The notes under the pieces are model-generated. The model worked only from the letters and a program-made list of their open reading frames with translations. It did not search any database and was not told the origin of the DNA. A program made the translations under genes and the position numbers. Shown one piece after another: positions 11,910-38,200 of a stretch of 64,000 nt of DNA; the stretch's first letter is position 1, and every line of letters begins with the position of its first letter. The DNA is from Mesostigma viride (taxonomy: Eukaryota > Streptophyta > Mesostigmatophyceae > Mesostigmatales > Mesostigmataceae). The stretch lies in the NCBI GenBank assembly GCA_009746045.1, contig RPFO01000156.1, positions 2,547,588-2,611,587 on the forward strand, in the 5' to 3' direction.

Positions 11910-14900
11910 ATGCAAGAGTGGCATTATCATGCTGTCTTTCTGGTCTCTTTATGCACACTTGCTGTTATAACAGCTGGCTCTCCCGACGATGCCTTGACTC
12001 CCACACCAATAGAGGCGCTTCGGGCCCAGACTCCTCGAATTGAATTCCCACCGTTTCACAAATTTTGGAACGACAAGAAGCACGTTGGGGCGCGGGAAGA
12101 CTTGGCTCCCGGATACACCTGCACAAGCTTGGACGGCCCCCAGTGCCCTTCCATCATGGCGCGCCAAGCGTCCGTCGAACAGCCCGGCGCCGCGCTTCCA
12201 GAGATCTGCCAGCCGGTGGCATCGGCCGAAGAACAGGGTGCGCCGTTATTGCAGCTCGTGAGCGCGCTCCAATTCAACGAGTGTATCTCGCGCGGGCTGT
12301 GGCTCGTTTTCTTCTCCTCCCCCGTGTGCGGGCACTGCAAGAGCGCGCATGAGCAGCTCCGCGAGTACGCCCAGGGTTCGTACGGCAGGCCGTCCAACCT
12401 GCAAGTCGGACTGGTGGATTGCTCCGCGGCGCTGAAAGTCTGCGCCCAAGAGGGCATCAAGGAAATGCCAGTCTTGAGGTAAACCTGCATACTTTGGCGC
12501 TGTGCTGCACTACAGGAAACATAGAGCCTATTTCCTCTTGTGTCATGCTTTTACGGACTGCCTTCTGGCAGGTGTTGTATGCTTGCAGGATTCGTGACAG
12601 GAAGATAAGACTATGGGTGTAGGATGACGAGATGTGCACGGTTCCCCATAACTGGTCTCCACCAATCCTGGTATTGGTAACCTCCCCCCCCCCCCTTCTA
12701 CCCAACGGTTCCCAATACAGTGATAATGTTGTTGCATGGTTCCCAATACAGTGATAATGTTGTTGCATGGCTCCCCATAGGTTTCCACCAACCCTTGTGT
12801 GCTCATGCCGTTCATGGAAGCTGCCGCTTGTTTCTTTCTCCTAACAACCGATGGTGAGATGCGACCGGGAGGAGCGTATCTCCGGTTTGAAGTGTAGCTC
12901 TGTCCAAGTTCTTGTCACTTGATGAAAGGGGCGCCTGTCTGCTATAGTTTTGCCCAGGAACGCCCAGGTGGACGGAATGGACACTAAGCTCTAAGCCAAT
13001 TCATACTACTATTGGATTAATTTATTTATTTATTAAGAACATACCTCCGTGGGGAGGATATGTAACACATATCCCTGAGAAGGGGCATACGATTTTCAAT
13101 ACATTCTAGGCGACAACCTGCAGGTGGTGGGTCTAAACTGCCACCTACTCGGGGTGCACAATTGAGGTGCACCTGCACCACCGTGTATTCCAGCAGCTGT
13201 GCAAAGTTGCGGACATGGGGTGGAAGATGATCATGGCTAAGTAATGGCTAGGGCATGATGGCGTCTCAGCAGAGAGTGGCTCTCTGCATTGGCAAAGCAT
13301 GGCTGACTCATAGCGGATGCAGTAAGGCTGCCCCATGGTCCAGAGCCCACAGATAGGCTTGGAACACACACATTTAGAGGCGCCGGTTTGGGCGAATATA
13401 AAGGCCTCTCCCGGAGCCAGAGGGTTTTAATTTTGGATGGTAAGCTCTATTGGAGATATTAAGCCCTCACCCAAATCAGGTTAACATGAAGTTTTCTTAG
13501 CATCTCATGCTTTTGTGCCTGCCCTATGATTCTTCCCTGCCATCTCACTGTGATACGATCTTGGCAGTGAGAGAAGGCGGACCCCTCCCTCCCTCCCTCC
13601 CTCCCTCCCTCCCTCCCTCCCTCCCTCCCTCCCTCCCTCCCTCCTCCCTCCCTCCCTCCCTCCCTCCCTCCCTCCCTCCTCCTCCCTCCCTCCTCCCTCC
13701 CTCCCTCCTCCCTCCCTCCCTCCTCCCTCCCTCCTCCCTCCCTCCCTCCCTCCCTCCCTCCCTCCCTCCTCCCTCCCTCCCTCCCTCCTCCCTCCTCCCT
13801 CCTCCCTCCTCCTCCCTCCCTCCTCCCTCCCTCCCTCCCTCCCTCCCTCCCTCCTCCCTCCCTCCCTCCTCCTCCCTCCCTCCCTCCCTCCCCTCCCTCC
13901 CTCCCTCCCTCCCTCCCTCCCTCCCTCCCTCCCTCCCTCCTCCCTCCCTCCTCCCTCCCTCCCTCCTCCCTCCCTCCCTCCTCCTCCCTCCTCCCTCCCT
14001 CCCTCCCTCCCTCCCTCCCTCCTCCTCCCTCCCTCCCTCCCTCCCTCCTCCCTCCCTCCTCCTCCCTCCCTCCCTCCTCCTCCCTCCCTCCCTCCCTCCC
14101 TCCCTCCCTCCCTCCCTCCCTCCCTCCCTCCCTCCCTCCCTCCTCCTCCCTCCCTCCCTCCCTCCCTCCCTCCCTCCTCCCTCCCTCCTCCCTCTCCCTC
14201 CTCCCTCCCTCCCTCCCTCCCTCCCTCCTCCCTCCCTCCCTCCCTCCCTCCTCCCTCCCTCCTCCCTCCCTCCCTCCCTCCTCCCTCCTCCCTCCCTCCC
14301 TCCTCCCTCCTCCCTCCTCCCTCCTCCCTCCCTCCCTCCCTCCCTCCTCCCTCCCTCCCTCCCTCCTCCCTCCCTCCCTCCCTCCCCTCCCTCCCTCCCT
14401 CCCTCCCTCCCTCCCTCCCTCCCTCCTCTCCCTCCCTCCCTCCTCCCTCCCTCCCTCCCTCCCTCCTCCCTCCCTCCCTCCCTCCCTCCCTCCCTCCCTC
14501 CCTCCCTCCCTCCTCCCTCCCTCCCTCCCTCCCTCCCTCCCTCCTCCCTCCCTCCTCCCTCCTCCCTCCCTCCTCCCTCCCTCCCTCCCTCCCTCCCTCC
14601 CTCCCTCCCTCCTCCCTCCCTCCTCCCTCCCTCCCTCCCTCCCTCCCTCCTCCTCCCTCCCTCCCTCCTCCCTCCTCCTCTCCCTCCCTCCCTCCCTCCC
14701 TCCTCCTCCCTCCCTCCCTCCTCCCTCCCTCCCTCTCCTCCCTCCTCCCTCCCTCCCTCCTCCCTCCCTCCCTCCCTCCCTCCCTCCCTCCCTCCCTCCC
14801 TCCCTCCCTCCCTCCCTCCCTCCCTCCCTCCCTCCCTCCCTCCCTCCCTCCCTCCCTCCCTCCTCCCTCCCTCCCTCCCTCCCTCCCTCTCCCTCCTCCC

Positions 14901-16117
14901 TCCCTCCCTCCTCCCTCCCTCCCTCCCTCCCTCCCTCCTCCCTCCCCTCCCTCCCTCCTCCCTCCCTCCCTCCTCCTCCCTCCCTCCCCTCCCTCCCTCC
15001 CTCCCTCCCTCCCTCCCTCCCCCTCCCTCCTCCTCCCTCCTCCCTCCCTCCCTCCCTCCTCCCTCCCTCCCTCCTCCCTCCTCCTCCCTCCCTCCCTCCC
15101 TCCCTCCCTCCCTCCCTCCCTCCCTCCCTCCGTCCGGTTTTCAGGTCCCTGTATTGGTACTTATGTGACGCAGTGCTTTTGATTTCCATTAATTTCTCTT
15201 TGGTGCCCCCCCCCCCCCCCGCCCTGGCGCCAGGCTGTACATCAACTCCCTCAAGCGCTCCCTGTACATGGCGCCATATGAATACCCTGCCCCAAAGCCG
15301 ACGGGCGTGGTCTATAAGAAGACGTCAGAGGGAGGGGTCACGGTGTCGACCAATGCCGTGTGGTCCGCAGGCATATACGCCCAGTGGGTGAAGCAGGTGA
15401 GGCCAGTAACATCATAATTATCAAATCAGATTTGTAAAGGAAGTTCGTGACATACTAAGGATATAATAGGCTTGTAAATTGTAGGGATATAATAGGCTTG
15501 TATGTAAGGATATAATAGGCTTGTATATAGTACGGATGATAATAGGCATGTATATCTGTATTTAGAAAGGGTTTAGCAGGCTTGTTGTTAGTCGCACGCT
15601 GCGTGGTGGACACGATCCGGCTGCCTGGGCCATGTTCGTCACCGACCGTCCCCACTTGTCAGCGGCCCCACTTGATAATTCAACGCTTGTTATTTACGAC
15701 TGCGCCACGTGAGCGTAAGTCCTCAGTGGGATGGAAAGAGAATGGGATGGATGGCTATCTAGCTTCAAGCCCCACGTGTTAGTGGCTTGTCTAGTGGGGT
15801 CAGGTCTGCTGTGCAGTGTGCACGTGGCCTGCTATGAGAATGGTGTGCCTGAGCATTCTTGGAATGCCATCATCCTTGTGTTCACATTGTCATGTGAGCA
15901 TGGCCGTTGCGTGCGCTGACAGCCTGGGATGAACTGTGTGCAGTGTGTGTAGCAGGAACCTCAGGTACCGCTTTTTTGATAAATATCCAAATAGACAGAC
16001 CAGGTACCTCTTTTCATATTTTATGCTATGATTGTGGCATGCGCGCGATGGCCGCAGGAGCTTGAGAGCCTCAAGTTGGTGGACGTGCTGGTGCCGCGCG
16101 AGGCCAGTGACGAATGA
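11910..16117 (+). CDS. Secreted/ER thioredoxin-fold protein with CGHC active site (PDI-like)
   Basis: Three exons, 11910-12478, 15234-15396 and 16058-16117, give 263 residues in frame (phase 2, then phase 0). The first in-frame ATG is 11910; an upstream TTG is not a credible start. Residues 1-23 form a signal peptide with hydrophobic core [16 protein letters not shown]. The thioredoxin domain has strand [21 protein letters not shown] with a PDI-type CGHC redox motif, strand LQVGLVDCS, and the cis-proline loop MPVLRLYIN, which is created exactly across intron 1. This supports oxidoreductase/disulfide chemistry in the secretory pathway. No KDEL-like tail is present (ends REASDE), so retention in the ER is not shown. 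The N-terminal 100 residues and the C-terminal block after the fold are not recognised. Intron 1 (2.75 kb) holds 1.5 kb of CCCT repeat ending about 100 bp before the acceptor. Transcribed divergently from the SDR gene. Confidence 0.8.
13000..13440 (-). mobile_element. 3' end copy of the D-type retroelement family (thioredoxin intron 1)
   Basis: A (TTTA)n tail at about 13017-13034 precedes CATACCTCCGTGGGGAGGATATG, the terminal hairpin sequence. It then shows CTGCCACCTACTCGGGGTGCA and GTGCAAAGTTGCGGACATGG, shared with the copies at 58.6-61.1 kb, and GGCCTCTCCCGGAGCC, shared with 43.8 kb. Confidence 0.7.
13586..15131. repeat. 1.5-kb CCCT/CCT microsatellite
   Basis: Pure pyrimidine array with irregular CCCT and CCT alternation in intron 1 of the thioredoxin gene, pyrimidines on the sense strand. 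Open frames on both strands (PS-rich, GR-rich) are artefacts. Confidence 0.99.
15443..15560. repeat. ~28-bp tandem repeat, 4 copies
   Basis: Units around GGATATAATAGGCTTGTA in intron 2 of the thioredoxin gene. Confidence 0.85.
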
Positions 16118-16697
16118 GCGCGACAGCACCGAGGACTAGCCACCAGCCTCGCACAGATGACTGGCTAATGTATAATAGATCGGAAGAACATGCATCTGTG
16201 AAGGTAGAGATTTCCTCAAACTAAGCATACTAAAGAGTCAAGCAGGGAGCATATGCACTACTGCTGGTTGAGACTGACCAGCTACGCTTTAATGGTGCCA
16301 CGTGTTCAATGTCAGACGGTCACTGACAACCGGTGTCGGCTTTTAGGGGTGGGCGCCGTGCACATGATGACCGAATGCTTACATGTGCAACGTGCGTGCC
16401 GGCCTGCGCTAGCAATCAATGCATGCAAGCTTGTCCGGTTTGGTACACTGGTCGATGTGCACATGGACAGCTAGGTATATTGTCAATCAACTTTGTGCAT
16501 ATGGTTGGCGGAACTCCAATTTTTCACCGACTAGCACGAGACCGAATTTCCATTTCCATTTCCATTTCCATTTCCATTTCCATTTCCATTTCCATTTCCA
16601 TTTCCATTTCCATTTCCATTTGTCGACGGCCTAAGGGTCCGACTTAGATTTTCCCCGATGTGTCGAAAAAGGATCAATTATATACTCGAGTTCTCCG

Positions 16698-16958
16698 TCA
16701 AATCTCATCAACCGGGTTTCGAAACAACCCACGCAAGCCGTAGATCGATGCAGATCCAACGGCGTTACGACCGACGCGGTGCCAAATAGTCGCCTCCGTT
16801 CCTTTTTTTGCGAGCCATTTTACAACGTCGCGCCACGTCGCATACCAGAGCCCTTTTCCATGCATGTAACGTGAGATGTAAAATCCGTTTTTCAGACCGG
16901 GAATTCTGTTCAACGCACATGCAACCAGTCTAGAAACGTCTGACGCCAGCTGGATCAT
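16698..16958 (-). CDS. Hypothetical 86-residue ORF
   Basis: An open frame with ordinary amino-acid composition (contains GLWYATWRDVVKWLAKK) in the spacer between convergent genes. It matches no family I recognise. It could be a fragment of a decayed mobile element together with the next ORF upstream, or chance. Confidence 0.2.
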   Translation of the reverse strand: MIQLASDVSRLVACALNRIPGLKNGFYISRYMHGKGLWYATWRDVVKWLAKKGTEATIWHRVGRNAVGSASIYGLRGLFRNPVDEI

Positions 16959-16989
16959 GCAGAGCGCCGCGTCGCATCCCGCATCCTTA

Positions 16990-17217
16990 TTATAATTCGT
17001 TGCCTTCCCGCTGTTCCGCGGACCTGCGACCTTCCTTTTGCCTAGTTTTGCGCGAAGCTTTGAAATTGGATAGACAAAGCCATTTTTTCACCGACTCCAA
17101 CGTTCCTTGGTTGATCGATTTCGAATTTTGTTGGGGCACATAAGAAATTAAAATTTTAAATATAACGTGCCATGCAGGCAATATGTATACGGCCCAGGCC
17201 GGTATACGAAACGTCAT
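16990..17217 (-). CDS. Hypothetical 75-residue ORF
   Basis: Open frame immediately upstream of the 86-residue ORF on the same strand, with a hydrophobic N-terminus (AWAVYILPAWHVIF) and a basic C-terminus. Unrecognised; chance ORF or remnant. Confidence 0.15.
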   Translation of the reverse strand: MTFRIPAWAVYILPAWHVIFKILISYVPQQNSKSINQGTLESVKKWLCLSNFKASRKTRQKEGRRSAEQREGNEL

Positions 17218-17540
17218 AAATTAACGATCGATTAAAATAATGGAATTTGACATTATTCACCGATTTCTCTTGCAACATCTTTGAACATCATTTTCTACTT
17301 TCTCAGCTCATGGTTGACGACTACAGCAATTACTATCGTTGCGCCTAGAAAATATTAGATTGGAATCATTTCATTTGCATTGGACAGGCACCCAGATTCC
17401 TCTGCGTGAACGCCCCAAATGGCTACATACAGATCATGCACCTTGCTGAGTACACAAGGTGGGGAGATGACAGCATACATTAGATGACATCGTGACTCGC
17501 GCATCACCAGGATGAGGTCACATCCGTGCTGGCCAACGGA

Positions 17541-31641
<14,101 letters not shown>

Positions 31642-32204
31642 TCTTATTTTAATCGCAAATCCCTACAGTCTAATGACAGGCATGTGTCGACCTCGAATTT
31701 TAGCACAACTGGCAACCTCCTTGATACCCATATACTACTACAACTGCTTTGCTGTACTTATTATTTAGGTACTGTTTTCCAGATAAGCAGAAATGAACAT
31801 GGAGTGTGAGCAAAAATAATGCACGCAATAATTTCCCCGTCACCTGCGCAAGGTTTTTCCTGTTTCCGGCTTTACACACTTTCCTCCCGCGTAAGTTGAA
31901 CTCCAACGGGAAGATGCTGCCGCGCGTCACACAAACGAAGCTCACAGCGCAAAGTTTGACCCCGGGTCGACGCGAAGGATGGCAGCATTCATACTGCGCT
32001 GTAAGGTTTGTTGTTCTGGCTTGCTTTTGAGTTGTTGCCAGCTATGGCGACCATTTGGTATGCAGGTGTACGTAATGTTCCTTATACGTTCACCAAAGAA
32101 GATAATTACGAAAAATTTAGCTCGAGGTACACAGATGGATCACTACCTTGTTGATATGCAAGTTCCCATTTTTCTAAGTTTGGATTTTATAGCGACAATT
32201 TAGA
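31642..32204. other. Divergent intergenic region CWF19L2 / AMFR
   Basis: A 563-bp spacer between two head-to-head genes, presumably holding both promoters. I see no repeats and no clear TATA box. Confidence 0.6.
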
Positions 32205-35200
32205 ATGGAGTCGCCAGCTGTTTCAATGGCACCTGGGGAAGCACCAGTGACGGGGGCCGACTTGGATTGGGAGAGCGTGCCTGCATTTTTTTCGCTGATG
32301 GGCCTGCTCCTTGGTCTTTCCGTACTTTTTTTCCTTGGATCGCTGTTGACAAAGGTAAAATATGGTGTTTATCTGGCGGGCTTCGCATGGACACCGGGAG
32401 CAGGGTTCCAGAATGCATTCAGGTTTTGGACACTTGTTTCCACGTTCACAATTAGGGCACTCTTAGTGGTCGTTATGGCATGCAGAATACCTCTTCAGAT
32501 GATACGCGTCGCGACTTTCATTGAAAGCACACCCTTGTACTTGCCAGGTCGTTATCTTTTCAGCAATGCTTTTCATCTTTTCAGCATTGTAGGCAGGTTA
32601 GCTGGTGGCCGGCAAAGGAAGGGCAACCACGAGCTCTTTCGACAAGCCTACCCCAGTTCCCGATCTCGATATCGGCATGTACCTGGCCAGTCTCAGGCGG
32701 ACTGCGGTATGATTGGGTGAAATTGCTGTGATTGGGTGAAACTGCTATTGTTCTGCTACATGACAACAGACAATATTCTTCGGAAAGCTTTCTGCAGACG
32801 AGTCGCGAAAGCTCCGGGAGCGAGTTGTAAACTTTGTACTTTTCAAGGTAAATCTTGTTTGCACTACTTCATTCTGAACTGTGTCAGAAAGGCAGTCTCT
32901 TGTGCGTCCCTGCAGTGGCATTTCCCTGCAAGGTGTGCTACCATGCATAGGCATAGTTGTTCCTCTGCCGTATGCAGATCGATTAATGTCTGCCATGCTT
33001 AGTTCGATACTGTTAGGAACTTCTGCTGGCTGTTGCTTTATTGGATGCTGGTAGGGTTGAAATACTATTCATCATTCCGAAGTGGGTATCCCAGTCCCCC
33101 AGAGGTCACCTGCGGTGCCTTTGTGAATTGAACCATACAAGTAACGCTGGCTTGGATAGTTATTACTCTTCTTCTAATTGGGTCTTTCTTGCCACTCCTT
33201 GGGAGCGGTGCAGGCCACCGGGCCATTAGCTTGCCAATTCTTACAGATACACTCACACAAACATATGTCAACCGGACTTTTCACTATGTGCGGCGTGGGT
33301 CGGTACCCTAAAGATACAAATTCTTGTTGATTCTCTACTGGTTACGCCAAATTGCTACCATGCCGTCCAACCGATGTGCGCGCAGACTGATCCTTCCCTC
33401 CTGGCTTCCTTCTTCCCCCTACTTCCCTCTTTTACCACCCCTACTTCCTTCCTCTCTGTTTGTTTCATGTTACATCTGCCCCCCGTGCACACACCACCAC
33501 CACCACCACCACCGCCACCACCACCACCGCCGCCACCACCACCACCACCACCACCACCACCACCACCACCACCACCACCACCACCACCACCACCACCACC
33601 ACCACCACCACCACCACCACCACCACCACCACCACCACCACCACCACCACCACCACCACCACCACCACCACCACCACCACCACCACCACCACCACCACCA
33701 CCACCACCACCACCACCACCACCACCACCACCGCCGCCGCCGCCGCCACCACCACCACCACCACAACCACAACAACATCCCGCTACCACCGACAGATGGT
33801 GTTCCTGCTGGCTGTCGTCGAGTTCTACCTGGTCGACGTCATCGTCTGGGTGTCCTGCTTCTCCGTGCTGGGCTTCTTGAAGGTGCGTCAATCGGCCGTG
33901 GTGGATGAGTTCGTATCGATGGCAGGCACTGAATATGAAGTTGAATCCAAGGGGCATGTTGGCCTAGTGTGGTTATCCATGCCAAGCTGCGGTATTGATA
34001 GGTGGGAGGTTGCGAGTTTTACCTAGCCGGAGCCATCGTGCGTCTGTCCTGCTTCTGCGTGCTGGACTTGTTTATGGCAAGTTTTGACGCATTTTGTACT
34101 ATTTAGAGGCGCCGAGCCAGGCTGTTTTGAGGCGCCGGGCCGGGCCTGCTTAGCTGCCCGCCGGGCCTACCATGCTACCCACCATCTATTCATACATGTC
34201 TGGATATCGCTGCATGGACTAGAGATGTATATGCGCCGCTACGGGAGGCTTGTAGGTTCATATGTCATGCTCTGTCTCTCCACCCCCCCTTGACCCTCGG
34301 TGCCATCCTACCCCTGCCCTACAAACCCTTGCCTTCATCTCAGATATTCGCGGCGCGAGCACAGGGTTACGCGAGCCTTTTCATACGCTTACTGCTCCAT
34401 GCCCTTACTCCGCGATCGTCCCCCGTTGCCTCGGTTGCCTGTGCCTCCCCTCTCCAACACAGATATTCGCGGCACTGGCGCGCGACCGCTACGAGCGGCT
34501 GCTGGCCGCGCCCTCGGCCACGCGCGCGGAGCACCTGCGCGTGTTCGGGTTCATCAACCTGCTGCTGGCGCTGGATGCCGCATGGTACGCCGCGCATGGT
34601 TCATCTCAACATGACATCATCTTTCACGCATGCGTACGCCGCGCACGGTGAAGGGGTTACGTTTTAGGCGGTGCCTTTAAAGGGGTGGACTGGGCAGTTT
34701 CGACTAGTGCGTGATATGATGCACCTGCCTGTGGGGCATTTCGGCCGATATACGGTATCACTATATTCTTCTTCCTATTCTGTCGTGGCCATGGCCCATT
34801 ATGCCTTTCTTTTTGTTGTCCCTGCATGATGCCCCAGAACTGGGATGGACATCGTAAACTGGCATGGTGGCTGTATACATAGTTCGTAGGCATTAATGGG
34901 CATGTGGGCTGACAGTATTTGTTGCAATGAAGCCCGGGTTATTGTGCTGTGTGTGGTACCGATAGTAGCGGGGGGCCGTAAATAGAAGCAGGTGGTCGTG
35001 AATAGTAGTGGGTGGTCACAAATACCAGCGGGTGGTAGTAGCGCGATGGTCGTGAATAGCAGGTGATCGTGAATAGTAGCGGGTGGTCTGAAATCGTAGC
35101 GATTGGTCATGCCGTTGGGGTCTGCAGCCTTGACCCCGCGTTAGATCTGCCGTTTTTACTGCCATGCAGTCGTGACGTTTAGTACGAACTTCTTGTACTT

Positions 35201-38200
35201 TGTAGATTAGCGAGTGAGCTGCTGGTCTTTGGTGGGAGTTGGCATGGTTCTGCGGATTGTTGGCTTGTTTTTTTTATCACGTGGATTACCTAAGTGTGCT
35301 ATCGGTGTACCGTTACTTGAGTTGTGCTCTGCGTTTTCCCAAGCCATGGCTGTCTCTCTTTTGCCCCATATATCTGGTTTGTGACTCACTTACTAGCCCC
35401 CCTCCCTGGCTGGGGCTTTGTGTCCTTGCGTGCCCGCAGGATGTACGGGTGCGTGCACGTCTTCCGCCCAGCTGGCTACAGCTGGCTGCTGCTGCTGCTG
35501 TACGAGGCCGCCATTGTCTGGCTGCACTCCCTGCAGGTAGGGCGGCATGGGTTGGGTCGCTGGTGTGGTCGGCCGTTCTGGGCGGGGTTTCCCACATGCA
35601 ACCCCTGGCATAATTTGAGTAAGTAAGTAGGTAAGTAGGTGCAAACGCACATATGACTATCTATATGCTTGTCACGGATTGCATTCCCTTCCGTCTGTTT
35701 TAGTGGAGGGGGAAAAAGTATCGTTTAGTGGTTGAGAATGACTAGTTTCTGAGAATAAGAGAATAACTAGTTGAGAATAGCTAGTTTCTGGCAAGGGCAG
35801 AGAGAAGCCATACGCCTTCACACGTGGTCAGCATCCACTCACCAAGGCAAGGCACTCCCTCTCCGCCTGCTTGCCCCTGCCCCCCTCGGCTGTGTTTCCC
35901 CCTTTTCTTTTCCCCATCATTCCCCCCTGTTGCAGACGCTGGCACACTACAGCGTGCGCATGGTGGAGAGCTGGCAGCTGAGCCGTGCCATGTCAGCGCC
36001 TGGCCCGGACGCGCTCGGTACGGACGCTAGCATGGCGATGGCCCACCGAGATGCGGCCGCCAGTAGTAGAGTAAACACGACGAGTGGCGACGCCGTCAGG
36101 GAGGAGGGGGTAGTGGGCACCTGTCAGGTACCAGCTCCGCCTGCCACCAAGGTACTCAGCGAGGCAACCCCAATGGTCGGGGAATCGGCAGCGCACGCTC
36201 CTGATGGTTTGTCCTCGGACCCAACACATGTGTCCACAGGGAGCATGCCTGCCACGACCGCAGACAAGGCGGCCTGTGATTTGGGTCGTACCGACGCGAG
36301 GGCGACGCCGGGCTCGGCCGCGGCGAAGTCCACGGATGCCAGAATACCGACGGCGACAACCAATGGCGCTGGAGATATGCCGGCCGTAGTCGAGAAGGTT
36401 GGCAGTGCGGGGCAGGACGTCGCGGCCGCCGGTGGTGGCTCCTCCAGTAGTGTGCTGCCTCCCGCCACGGGTACCGCTGTCAGTGACACCGTGGCCCCTG
36501 CGTCGTCAGCTCCTCCGGCACCGTCATTGTCTCATCCGCTGCCTCCCCCGTCATCTCAACCTTCATCTGGCGCCGCCGCACATTCTGGGCCCAGCTCATC
36601 CAGCTCCCTTCCTGCTGCATCCTCCTATTCTTCTACTACTTCCGCCACTCACGGTAGTACTGCTTCCTCATCGGCTCTGGTGTCCTCTTCTCCATCCTTA
36701 GCTTGTCCACCATCGTCGTTGACTCCCTCTCCTTCCTCACCACCACCATCATCGCCGCTTTCATCCTCATCACCGTCACCACCGGCGTCAGCATCGCCGT
36801 CAGCATCCGGGCTGCTCCTGCTGGCATGGGAGTCTCGCAACGCGGTGCTCCACGTGTACGACTTTGTGCTGGACGTGGCCAGCATGGCGCTGCAGCTAGC
36901 ACACATCGCGCACATCCTCTTCCTGCACGGGTTTGCGCTGCAGATCATTGACCTCGTCATGTTCCTGCACATACGGGTGAGTGGTTCATTAAGCGATCTA
37001 GGTTGCATTGTCAACCAATCTCACCGTTTGCTCCAGATCAACCAATCCCCCGGTCTGCTCCAGATCATCGATCTTGTCACGCTCATGCACATTAGAGTAC
37101 GTTTTGAAGGAAGAACATGGCAGTAGCTTCTCTCATTGCTGAAGCCTCGTGTGCGCTGCAGATCATCGATCTCGTCATGTTCATGCACATACGGGTGAGT
37201 GGGCACGAGGACGGGCAGCACTTAAGTACTAGTGAAGGGAAAGATATGGGTACAAGATACTGGTCATCACTAATTGAGATTAATTACAAGCGGCATGGGC
37301 CATCTCTGGAAGTGTTGTGTCTTGGATTGTCGACCTCGTCACTCTTCCTGCACATACGCGTGAGTGGACAAGTAGATATACCTTAGAACTGTTGTGTTTT
37401 TGCACTCCAGAGTATTGACCTCCTCCTGGTCCTGCCCATGGACCGCATCATGGACCTGATGGGGTGACTATCTTAGGGACATAGGTGATGTTTAAGTCCT
37501 CATCATGGACCTGATGGGTTGACTATCTTAGGGACATAGGTGATGTTTAAGTCCTCATCATGGACCTGATGGGGTGACTATCTTAGGGACATAGGTGGTG
37601 TCTAAATCACTGAGACAGGTGGTATCTGAGTAAGGGAAATATGTGGCATCTGAATAAGGGAAATGGGACACGGATAGGATGCTTGCTTGCTTCCAGCCCT
37701 CGCTTATTGTCAACTGTTACACCAGTAACCTGCCGTCCACTCCCTGTGTTCCTGCCGGCGTGTGCCTCCCGCCACCACGCTGGTTATGGCAACGGTCGCG
37801 CAGTCGGTGCTGGGCGCACTTTTCACCCGCGTGCGCGGCTTTGTCAACTACTGGCGCGCCACCACCAACCTGCGCAAGGCGTTCAAGGACGCCACGCCGC
37901 AGCAGCTGGCCGACTTCAATGACGACTGCGCCATCTGCAAGGTGGGCCAAGCTCTATAAATAAGTGGGAGCTGCGCCCTCTGCAAGGTGGGCTCAAACTT
38001 TTCGCCGCTTTATCGCCTGGTGACACAAGCATTTTGTGCCACTATTTAAGGGAGCGAATTCACGTCGTGCCCTCCTCACATCAAGTATGGAAAGAGTGGA
38101 AGGAGCTGATGCACATCAAAGAAATGGGAGACAGTGCCATAATTTGTTAAGTCAGCCAATATTTTGACCTTGGTTCACAAGGATGTGTAACATTTATAAA

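Larger units (their letters stand above)
16118..17540. other. Convergent spacer between thioredoxin gene and CWF19L2
   Basis: The 3' ends of two convergent genes flank this AT-richer stretch. It holds a (TTTCCA)n hexamer array at about 16546-16621 and two short minus-strand open frames (listed separately). No TGTAA-type algal poly(A) signal is obvious after the stop at 16117. Confidence 0.5.

Noticed and set aside
13459..15189. Long GR-rich and PS-rich open frames on both strands
   Set aside because: They are translations of a CCCT microsatellite inside an intron, as are the frames in the GGGGAGAA, CAAA, CAC, GTGCAT and TTA arrays.
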